Below, piece after piece: positions 23,586-34,200 of a stretch of 64,000 nt of DNA. The stretch's first letter is position 1. Every line of letters begins with the position of its first letter. This stretch comes from Psococerastis gibbosa (taxonomy: Eukaryota; Arthropoda; Insecta; Psocodea; Psocidae): positions 36,551,047 through 36,615,046 of the forward strand of contig OZ020489.1 of the NCBI GenBank assembly GCA_963971405.1. The letters are read 5' to 3'. The translations under genes and the position numbers were made by a program. Under the pieces are notes generated by a model. The model did no database searches. It was not told the origin of the DNA and was given only the letters and a program-made list of their open reading frames with translations.

Positions 23586-24170
23586 TGGGCACGTGGTTAA
23601 CGACTGCAGCCAACTATTTTTGGCATAGCTTGTGGTAACGCAGTTCTTCTTGCTTCAAATATTAACTTGCAGCAACCAGTACGAGTAATTTGAAGGCTTT
23701 TCGCCCAATTTCTAACTGTTTTAATGGCTTGGTGGCACGTAGTTAACGACTGCAAACAGCTATTTTTGGCATAGCTTATGGTAACGCTGTTCTTCTTGCA
23801 GCAATCTGCAGTGACCCAGCAATTTGAACGATTTGCACCCAATTTCTAATAGCCTTAACGGCTTGGTGGCACGTGGTTAACGACTGCAGCCAGCTATTTT
23901 TGGCATAGCTCGTGGTAACGCAGTTCTTCTTGCAGCAAATATTAATTTGCAGCACCCTGCAGCAACGAGCAATTTGAACGATTTGCACCCCATTTCTAAT
24001 GGTTTTAATGCCTTGGCCCTTGGTGGCACGTGGTTAACGACTGCAGCCACCTATTTTTGGCATAGCTCGCGGTAACGCAGTTCTGCTTGCAGGAAAGATA
24101 AACTTGCAGCAACCTGCAGTCCGAGCAATTTGAACGCTTTACACCCGATTTCTAATGGTTTTAATGACCG
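23586..24170. repeat. Tandem repeat, four units of 135-156 bp
   Basis: Units start at about 23588, 23733, 23868 and 24024, each with GGCACGTGGTTAACGACTGC, TATTTTTGGCATAGCT, GGTAACGCAGTTCTTCTTGC and an AATTTGAACG...TTTCTAATGG end. The array stops right where a LINE fragment begins (about 24171). The minus-strand frames through it are repeat artefacts. Confidence 0.85.
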
Positions 24171-24174
24171 TGTA

Positions 24175-24735
24175 CATGTCAGAGATTGGCTTAGCCTGTG
24201 AAAAAGCAAACACTTGTTGGTTTGATGGGGTTTGGAGATTGTGTGAGACCGTTCTTGAATGTCTTCGCTCTCTGTAAAGCATACCTGGACCTTTGAGAAG
24301 CAAAATAGGGCTTAGCTCTCAGCAATTCACCTTCTGTATCGATCCACCTCAGGACCTCAGCATTAGGGACACGTTCTCTCGTCCATCTCACTCCATACCA
24401 TATTCTCTATGGCATATAGAACAATTGGGAACATAACATTTTTCCATTCCCAATTGAAGGTCCAACCGCAGATTCCGTCACCAAAGTACTTTCTGCATTT
24501 TAATGAAGACATTTCGACCTTGTTTAATGCGGCTGCCAATTTACTGACCTCTCACTCACTGTTTACAATGCATCCGAGGTATCGGTATTGTTTACCCTGT
24601 ACTACAGGCGCACCATCCAGAACATTATTCAGATTTATCTCTGCCCTCTTACTGACAGCCATCACTTGGGTCTTCTGCACGATAAGATGCCCACATTTCT
24701 GCCTGCTACACTGCTCTTTTGGGGATTAACTGGTC
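24175..24735 (-). mobile_element. LINE ORF2 fragment, end of reverse transcriptase
   Basis: On the minus strand, from about 24720 down, the frames read KTQVMAVSKRAEINLNNVL, then QYRYLGCIVNSE, and further on RWTRERVPNAEVLRWI. This order (K-T-x-V-M, Y-L-G, then N-x-E-V-L-R) is that of the region after the catalytic core of non-LTR reverse transcriptases. An internal stop is present. Confidence 0.75.
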
Positions 24736-24799
24736 AACAATATGGCCGGCAGCAGCCATTTTATTTCCCCCCTATCAGTGACCCAACCTCGACATTCCG

Positions 24800-25045
24800 T
24801 TTAATAGAGTGTTTTTTTTTTTTACCGACTGGACTGGTACCATCACTATATTATATTTTTGCTTCGGACATCTGTCCACTGTGTAACGAAGATGAAATGA
24901 ATGAAGAGCATCTACCCGAGTGCCCAACCATGGTAGAAGACGGGGTAGGCCAAACGGGCGACACCTTCCGGAAGACAGCAAGGAGACACTGGTCAGCGTG
25001 TCACAAAATGGCTAACCTGCCAAGGCTAGTAAGTTAAGTATCGAC
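24800..25045 (+). mobile_element. LINE ORF2 C-terminal zinc-knuckle fragment
   Basis: The plus strand reads CPLCNEDEMNEEHLPECP followed by MVEDG and a charged tail, then a stop at about 25037. This C-x2-C...H-x4-C pattern is the usual end of I/Jockey-like LINE proteins. It is only about 80 codons, next to an inverted LINE fragment. Confidence 0.6.
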
Positions 25046-25248
25046 TCCGATAGCAAGGTGGTAGCGTGCTTGTGCGAATCTCTACACGTGATGCGATCGG
25101 AGACGTGTCGTAACTCATCACGGGCACTGACCTACAGAGGCGACTGAAGAGGTCAATCGGATACATTCATTAAATTGCTTGTATGTGATTAACTTTTTGT
25201 ATTTAAAAAAGTATTATGTTATATTAACTGTAATAATTGTTTTTTCAG

Positions 25249-25293
25249 AGGATGGACCAAGATTGACGCCATACAGACACCCTGAAGAAGTTC
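25249..25293 (+). promoter_or_regulatory. 5' UTR segment with a tiny upstream ORF
   Basis: A pyrimidine tract and TTTTTTCAG end at 25248, so an untranslated exon probably lies further upstream. A four-codon ORF (MDQD, 25253-25267) precedes the main start. It could lower initiation at the main start, but the CAP site is not visible. Confidence 0.4.
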
Positions 25294-28200
25294 ATGGTTT
25301 TGCCACGAAGCGAGGGGGAGGGGGAGGGGAGTGAGAAGATGGCCTCCAGCAGTGGCGGCGAAGAGGGGGACACCAGCACGAGTACTGTGGCAGCGGGGAG
25401 TCCTGCCCTTTCGGAAAATATCACTAGTATAGTTCTCTCCAGCAGCCCTAGTGGCAGGTGAGTTGGCACAGTTATTTTTAGTAGGACTAAGGACATTTTT
25501 AGTAGGAATAAGGTCCACGCTAGCAAGATTGCCATCCGTGATCAGATCAAGCAAAGAATCTGCTGTTGTGACCGAGCGTATGCCATAAGCCAAGTACAGT
25601 TGAAATCAAGCTATTAAGCATGACACCTAATTCAGGCATGTCATCGCTTCCTGTAGTTATGGCAGAACGTCTGCGCCTGCAATTCTGTCATCAGCCCTGC
25701 CTGTTGAATTGTTCATTTGTTTTCCATTTTCCTTTTTTTTTTTTTTAAATGTTTGCAACCCCCACAACTTGGTCAAATTATTTGGACGAAGGTTTGGCAC
25801 ATTCCACCTGCTATCGGCCATACTTAGTTTATGGTTAGGCGCCAACTCCTTCTGAGGTCCCAATCTCAACGATTGGTCGGCAGCAACTATCTGCATATCA
25901 CCCTCCAGCTCTCTGTATCCTACGCCTCTCTCTTCAGCTCTTGGTACGTTCGAGCTCCTGCGTCCGCATCCATTATTTTCTCTTATCTATTACCACATTT
26001 TCATGACTGACAGCTAGCTACTAACTTCGTACATACCCCTTATGTTGCTCTCTTCCTGACGAGTATCAAGTATCTACTATACAGGGTTTCTAATCGAAGG
26101 TTACCTAGGGTGTGGTCTTGGTACCTCCATTGACAACGGTACCTCTCCCATACCACTGGATGGTCTGGCGTTTTTGTCGCTGGCTGACACCCAAGGCCGT
26201 CGTCACTCCAGTTCTGATGCAGAAAAATGCAAGATGGCGTAATAAACTGTCATGGCGCTGGCGGCGGCGGGCGCAAATGCAGGTCGATGGGGGGTTTGTG
26301 ACGAAAGTGACGGAGCAGCGGGGACATCATTGGAAAACTATACCATGCCGTTAGATTCGCGAGTTTCTAGACACTGGTAATTACCGCGCTTCAAGTAATA
26401 GTCATGAATCATGATTGTTGCCAATGATTCCAACAGGTGTCCTATGGAAACGGGACAGTTTGATGTAGTTAGGGACTAGAGTTCTATACAGGAGAGATGG
26501 GACATTATTTTACCGCCAAAAATTTATTTTTTGAATTTATGGTGCCACCTGCCACGGGTCTTAGAGCCAGCCATTGGAAAGACGTAATTGTTTATTTACA
26601 GATAAGATAACAAAGTACGAAAAACATGTAGCCAAAGTAAATTTTCTTAAACAAGGAAGGGCGGGGCATCATTCAATCAGTTCAATATATTTTCTGAGAA
26701 AATTGGATTTTACCAAAAACGCGTAGGGAGGGTAGCCTACTCTGATTTGCTCCTAAGATGATTGGGTGTACATCGTACGTACATTATTAATTCACATGAC
26801 ACTTTTAGCCAGTGATGATGTTTCCTATGACCTAGTCATTAAAAATTTGCATGAGCCAAATTATAAAATACAAAATCTCATTTTTTTGTTTACAGTGACA
26901 TTCAAGAAACTCGTCTAGATCTCAGCCTTGAAACAGAACCAGAAGACACCGGGACCGATAACCCAGCGTTTGAGTCCGATGAACTGCCCACAAAAGACAC
27001 CTCGGTGCATCTCAATGGCGGGGCCGCCAAAGAGACAGAGGCCGTCAATTTGGAATTAGTCCACATGGCGCCATATTCAAACGGAAACGGTTACAACCCG
27101 GGGCTTAATGATGGCGTCCCTGGTATTCCAGTAAAAAAGGAGATCGAGGCTGAAGCGAGCACGCCGTACGATGAATACTTTGTGCCTGTGAATGAGCACC
27201 GGAAGTATATGAGGTAAGAATTAATTAAAAGTAGTCTGCGTGAGGTCAGTAACTTGTAGTCGTAAAGGACATTGCTAAAGGGGGCTGCTGGATGAAAGAC
27301 GATGAGCTCTCATGCACTATTTAAAGTCTATTACGTCTGATTACGAAATTCCTATAGTTGACTATGTATGAGACATTTGTTCCCACCCAAAATATTTTTC
27401 GAGGATCAATTTATCAATTTGAATTTCCCGCGCATTATGCACTCTTGTTTAAAACAAATGAATCAATCCGAATTAATTGCTTACTTTACTTCTTCCTGTC
27501 CTAGCGAACGTCCCACAAATTGGCCTCCCACTGGCTGCACTGATGGAACAAGTGGACCACGTCCTATCTCTGACCACACGAGCATAGGGTGTTGTTTGTC
27601 TCGCCCTGATGGTTTTCACAATTTTTATTATTATTATTATTATTATTATATTATTATATTCATACCAGCAGTAATTAGAATTTAATCCAAATAATACAAA
27701 TACCACAAGGCAATAACCCATGTGCGGTTTGAAGTGTTGCTTACCTATCTAAACAAATAAAAACATATAAAATGCGTCCAGTATAAAATGTTCAAATACC
27801 AAAATAAAAACAAAAACACAATGTAGACAAGGACTTTGAAATCGGAGGGGGGGGGGGGAGAGATCGTAGGGGGATTTAAAACGTATAACACCTTGGGGTT
27901 TATTTACAATAATTTAATCCTATTCCCGGTGTTAAAGTTAATCCGAAATGGCCATAGTAGGACTGCTGCTCATATTTTGAGTTAGCCTACGTATAGTCTT
28001 TGACTTTCCATGCGCAGAACCCTTTCTAATCGCTATAGTCGACTGATACATATGCCTAAGGAAAAGATACAATTATTATTAACTGCACTATTGAGGACTG
28101 ATTGTTAAGGAAGAAAGTAGGTACGGTAAAAGTGCATAGCTGACATACTTTAGGTTCGGCTTCTCCTCAGCCACAAATTGTCCAATTCCCATGGTAACAC

Positions 28201-31200
28201 ATATCCTGCTTGCCCAATTACTTTACCAGGAACATCTTAAAGGTGGGAACAAGGTAAAAGATACCTTGATCTGAGGCGGAAGCCAGCCTGGTCGCCCAAT
28301 TCGGAATAATCTGGGCATTGTTTAGAGCTCAGTACCGGACCCAACTGTTGATTACTTTTGTTAGATCTACGGTAATGTCGTATTTTTTCTTCTGAAACCT
28401 TATGCACACAGGTAGCTTCAAGTCTTCTGCTTAGGGCCATTCCCACCAACTAGAAGGAAAGGCAGAACATCCTGGTTGAAAAACCAGAGGTAGTGGCTTG
28501 GCATGAGCACGACTTCCATTTTCAGAGCGGCAGTCTCCAAGGTCTAAATTGCCATGATGTTCGCCAATCTTCCCTAGTTGAGGCGTTTAAAGAAGTTGAA
28601 GAAAATTGGTTGCCATTAATGTGAACGAAACGCACTGGGTGCCTTCCCCCTCTGTAGTTTGTTCAGAGTGAAAAAAAAGCTCATGTTCCATGAAAAAGTA
28701 CTAAAAATATTTTTTCTAAGGAAATTTAACCGTAGGATAATTATTTCCTATGGAACTATAGCACCGGTATTCATAATTTTCTATTACGGTGCTTATAATA
28801 ATTTATAAAATAGGAATGCATGCTGGCTCACTCGAACCGTTTTTTTTGTTTTTTGTTTAACGTAGCTATTGCGCTAACATAGTTGAGTTAGGTACCTGCA
28901 TGTAGCTGAGTGTTGAATGTATTTCACCTACCATCGACCTAGTACCAGAAACTGGGGAATATTGGGTGTAGTGCAACAAAATGAGTCATGAATGAACGAC
29001 CTTGCTGTTTAAATTGGTCCTTTTACCGCCCTAGGTGACCTAGGTACCATTACTTGGTACGGTACTTATTATTGATTCATAATAATATCATAGGCTACGA
29101 AACCTAAGCTTAGCGAATACCCCCAGCATAGGTATCTCTTCCTTAGTCACAATCTATCGATTGGTTTGCAGCAAATCTTCTCCATTCATCTGCGCCCTGG
29201 GCCGTTCTCTTGAGCTCCAAATAAATAAATAAATACAATATTGACTTTTTGTTCTATTACCAAGCCAACCTAGTGGAGCTAGGGCTATAAAGCCCTCTCT
29301 TACACTCTACTAGGAAGGCCCGGGTCCGCTTGCTTTACATGCCCTCCGAAGCATGGCAAGAAAATGTAGCAAGTGTGGGACTCGAACCAATAACCTTTCG
29401 GGTGAAAGTCGGTACCACTACTCTGCATGTCCTGAGGAGGTTCCGCATCTCATATCTTGCTTGAGGTCTTCTGTGAACGCCTTCACATCGATCGATCCAT
29501 TGCTTTAGGATAGGGAAAAACAATAGGCAGCTGATATTTAAACACGGGACAATTATTTACCATGTAACTATTAAGGTACCTTTACTAATTAATAAAGAGG
29601 TAAGCATGCACGGATTCACTCGTACCGTACCCCACTTCCATTTGTAATATTGTAAATGTTGTTGTTTAATTTGATTTAATAAATTTGAATTAGAATTCGT
29701 GGTGCCTCCTGCCAGGTCTTCGAGCAATCAAAGCACGCCTTGAATACTTCCAAACAAATTAAAATCCCGTTGTAGCTCACTGATTGGTCGAAGAGAAGAA
29801 GGCATGGCAAGTGGCTCCATAAGTTCGAAAAATATCTTTTTTGTGGGGGGGGGGAGGGGGGGGGGGGTGACTGTCCCATCTTACCTTTATAGGCTACCTC
29901 ACTAATCATTCTTGTCTTGTATGATGCAATAAAATAATAAAATACACTCGGCTCGATTGTTCGATTGGTCAAGTAGTAATAAGGTCGACAACCATTCGGG
30001 GGAACTGGGTTCGAGTACTGGTTTTTGACGAATCGCGATGTTCTTATAGAAGACATGGCAGCTCGAAAAATATGCTTGGTGGGGGCGAGTGACGGTTCTT
30101 ACCTTTATAGGCTGCCTCACTAATCTTTTTGTCTTGTATGATGCAATAAAATAATAAAATACACTCGGCTCGATTGTTCGATTGGTCAAGTAGTAATAAG
30201 GTCGACAACCATTCGGGGGAACTGGGTTCGAGTACTGGTTTTTGACGAACCGCGATGTTCTTATAGAAGACATGGCAGCTCGAAAAATATTCTTGGTGGG
30301 GGCGAGTGACGGTTCATACCTTTATAGGCTGCCTCACTAATCTTTTTGTCTTGTATGATACAATAAAATAATACAATACACTCGATTCAACTGACCGATT
30401 GGTAATAAGTGGTAGTAAGGAAGTGGTAATAAGGTCGACAACCATTCGGGGGAACTAAGCTCGTGTCCTGATCGGGGTTTTTGACGAACCGCTAAGCTCA
30501 CTCTGCCACTTAAGGGTTTTTTGGAGGCCCCTGGCCGGAGCTCTTACTTTTCCACTGCAAATAGGCATACCTATCTAAACCTCCATGTTATACAACACAA
30601 TCGATAAACAATAATGGATTTCGCCTACCGCCTCCCATTTATGTCCAGCCTGGCAATATAATGTAAGACTATAGGCTACAAAAACCACACTTGCGTAACT
30701 CTACTGTACCTACTAATGTAGATCTTCTGGAATGCAATTGGTATGAATCAGCCGACAGGTACTTACTACTTCTAATGCAATTACATTAGCCTAAAGAAGC
30801 CTAGACGTCTAGTGGTGTATTACGTCAGAACAAGTTACTTCTCTTATTATTAGGTACCGAGTACAGTACCAGTAGGTACGTAGTATGGGATTACAACAAG
30901 TAGGATGAGCCTGGAAAATGCCAAAACTTGGCAATTCTCCCTGGTTTAGAGTAATGAAGTTCGCAGACAAAATAAGGAGCATTTTGCATAATTTTTTGAC
31001 TTTTTAGCCGGCAATTAACGCCTATGCTATAGACTTTCCATCTTCTCGGGATGCAGATTATTAGTACTGTCTAGAGTCTTGCAACATGGAAGTACCGTAC
31101 TTACAGGTACTTTCTTCCGTTCACTCCATGACCTTGCGTCTCAGGTTTGACATTTGCAACGCTATCCATGGGCTAGGCTAGCTATGCATTTCCCTGCACA

Positions 31201-34200
31201 TTAATACTTCCTGATCATTTAGTGACGATGCCCTTTTTTTGTGGTTAGAGTTGGTAGTTTAGTTTGACATAACTTCCAATTTTGGGTTAATTTATATATG
31301 GGGAAAGCCGCTTTCGCTGACTCTTGGAAAGAAGGTCGTGTCTTCAAGACCTTTGGGGAGTTTATATACTACCTTGAGGCTTGTCCTAGGGCACTAGAGC
31401 TAAGGCCAAACCTGAGGGGGGTCCAGGAGGTCCGATCCCCCCCCCCCCTGAAATATTTGCAGCGTACACTACCTATAGAATAGAGTTTTACAAATATATT
31501 GAGATTACCTCACCTCCAGTGACATCAGGAAGACCCCCCAATATTACGAGAGGGTTAAATGTAGGTACATGCACCCCTACTTATATATTATATTTTTAGT
31601 AGATAAGGCATATAAACCGTTATGGCTTTTCGGGAATCGCGAAGCTTTCCCGCGGTACCTAGTTCTCCTTCAAGGCTCCGTCCTTATTAACAAATAGGCT
31701 GAATGTTAATAGAAAAAGCAGCTATAGTTCGGGAAGTACATAGGCGCAAAGAAGTGGGAGGCGTGGCAACTTCATGGGTTGACCCCCTCCACCCATGTTT
31801 CCACTTTTCGGTTAAAAAACAACAAAAAAAAAAAACAACAACAACTGATTTAGCCTATGCGCTTTACGTTTTTATAAATTAATAAAAACTGGATGATTTT
31901 GTTGACATTGGTGACTGGTTTTCGTAGAATTTAAATGCCAATAGTAAATAATTAATGTTTCCGCGAAAATGCCAGCCGTCGTCCTTGAAGCTTACTGCCT
32001 ATATAGCTGGCCTACTCTGAGCGATAAGCCATGGGCAATTTAGGGCCTGGGTTTGTACTAGTACCAATATCTGCGAATGCAAAGCTGCAGTGTATGATAC
32101 TCTATCAGCTTTCGAAAGCTTAGTAGTTTTAGGTCAGGGCGAAGCAACCTGTTACAGGTATAGGCTACCATATCATATTACTCGTATTCCCTAGCTACTT
32201 ATTTTTGAAGCGTCAAGGCCATGTTAATCTTACCTAGGGTTGCCAACTTATTTTCTTGGAAATAAAGTATATCTGGATTTTGGGAAGGTAGCATAAGAGT
32301 AGGCCTATACCTATAGTATTACAAAAAGGAGTACCCAGTAGACTATATGACTATTTAAAACAATGTTTTTTCGGATGTTTTCGCAGTGTTTTTAAAAAAC
32401 AGATTTTTATTTTTTGAAAACTGGCAAAAATTAATAAGTATCTTCACACTTCTCTAAAACCCTCTAAATTTATGTAAAAAAAGCTAATCCTTATTAAATC
32501 CAAAGATGCCCTATTCCTTTCATCCTGCCACATTTTTTTTTTGTTCCATGATCCAGAAAAATAGTAGTTTTGCGTACTCTCGTGGCTTCCAAGTTGTAGA
32601 GTATACATGTATGGAATAGAGTAGGCCTACGATACTCTGTTTTTGAGTACGGTTGGCAACCAAAATCTTAGCTCATATTTTCAGGGTCAAATTTTCTGTA
32701 AATTATGGAAGATAGCCTATATCGTAGACCAGTGGTCGGCAACCCGTGGCTCGCTAGCCAAATTTGGCCCTTCGAGCTCTGGGTAGTGACTCCGTCACAA
32801 AACAACAGTTTTTTGCCATTTCGAAAATAACAAGGAAACACGATTTAAAATAGTACCGTACTAGAAAAAAGGACTCTCAAAATTGACGGTATGGACACCC
32901 ACATGCTTTGTGTGTGTGTTTTTTTTATCGTGACTGCATGACATACCGTACCGTACAGATTGTAATTTCTGTTGTTTCTTGTTTACCACAAGACGCAACT
33001 CACAATCGTTCTGCAATCGTTGGCGATTTTGCTAAGGCGCATATTCCACCGACCGGCTAGGGCTAAATACAAATACGGTGACGTGGTAACAGACATTCAA
33101 GACTTAGGTGGGGTTTCCATCGACCTCGCATTGCAGAATGCAAATGGCATTGACGGAAATTTGAATTTTTCTTTTTACAGAAATCTATTAAAATGTTTGT
33201 ACTTAACATATCCCATGAAGCCATTTTTTAATTTTAGTTTGTTTGTTTGTGATTTTACTCTATGATCATAGATCAATTTTAACTATGGCATAGAGTAAAA
33301 CAAACATTTCCGTCAATGCCATTTGCATTCTGCAATGCGAGGTCGGTGGAAACCCGCCTAAGTCTTGAATGTCTGTAACTACGTCACCGTATTTGTATTT
33401 AGCACTAGCAGGTCGGTGGAAACCGCGCCTAAGGTTAAGCTTCAAAAACCCCGGAATTTGGTTCATCTGTACCAAAAGGTTGCCGACCACTGGCCTATAC
33501 TTTGTTTCCCGGCTAAAACATTTTTTTTTTCTTTATTTTCAGGGGTGAGAAATTGTATGTAACCATGGACAAGAGAAAGACTGCTTCCTGGAAGAAATGT
33601 TGCTCGTGGGTAGCGGGCTGCTCTGTACTAGGTGCTGTTATAATCGTTGGCATTTTAGCTGGAAGTAAGTATCCTACTCTATATACGTCGTATGCGGTCA
33701 CTATGAAATCTCGAAGACAAACGCATACCTGCAGCCTGATCGAGGCAACTATAATACCGGGGTTAAATAAATACCTTGGGATTATAGCTGTAAACAAACA
33801 AATTTTGAATAGCACTTTCCATTATAAAATTATCTTGTTTACATTTTTATTACCAGGGATTAAATAAATACCGGTATTATAATCGCCTCGTTCAGGCTGC
33901 TGGAATTGGTGGTGGTTGGTGGGTCTTGGTGATGGTGAATCGGGCCAAAACTTACATTTTGCAGATGTTTGGTTCTGAGCTTCAAGGCCGTCGAAATTAC
34001 TGCTAGTTAGTTTCAGTGTTAGTTTTAGTTATTGGGTGCTACCCTCGCACGCCGCAGTTTTTAACCGATTCACCACCATGCCCCTATTCACCACTATTCA
34101 CGTTATTAAATAGCCAAAGGTAGGTAGTCATAACACTAATTTTGAATTGAGAAACCATATTTCCTGCTCCAATTCTTGAACGAAGTAGATTATTCGAAAG

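Larger units (their letters stand above)
27214..33542. other. Intron 2, 6.3 kb, repeat-filled
   Basis: Donor GTAAGAA and acceptor TTATTTTCAG are clear. Inside are an ATT/TTA simple repeat (27625-27660), a G run (about 27846-27860), a dispersed-repeat D copy (about 28440-28600), a SINE (29222-29425), tandem tRNA-like repeats (29880-30500) and a hairpin MITE (33035-33429). From 30500 to 33030 I recognise nothing. Confidence 0.75.

Noticed and set aside
23586-24170. CRISPR-like spaced repeats
   Set aside because: Units are contiguous tandem repeats of 135-156 bases without unique spacers, in a eukaryotic genome.
29676-30273. Two near-identical minus-strand frames beginning MSSIRTSRF
   Set aside because: Their similarity comes from the 217-base tandem repeat; frames decay in the third unit.
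31298-31483. Small plus-strand frame of 61 codons in intron 2
   Set aside because: No domain, no splice sites in phase with the neighbouring exons, and the exon 2 to exon 3 join is complete without it.
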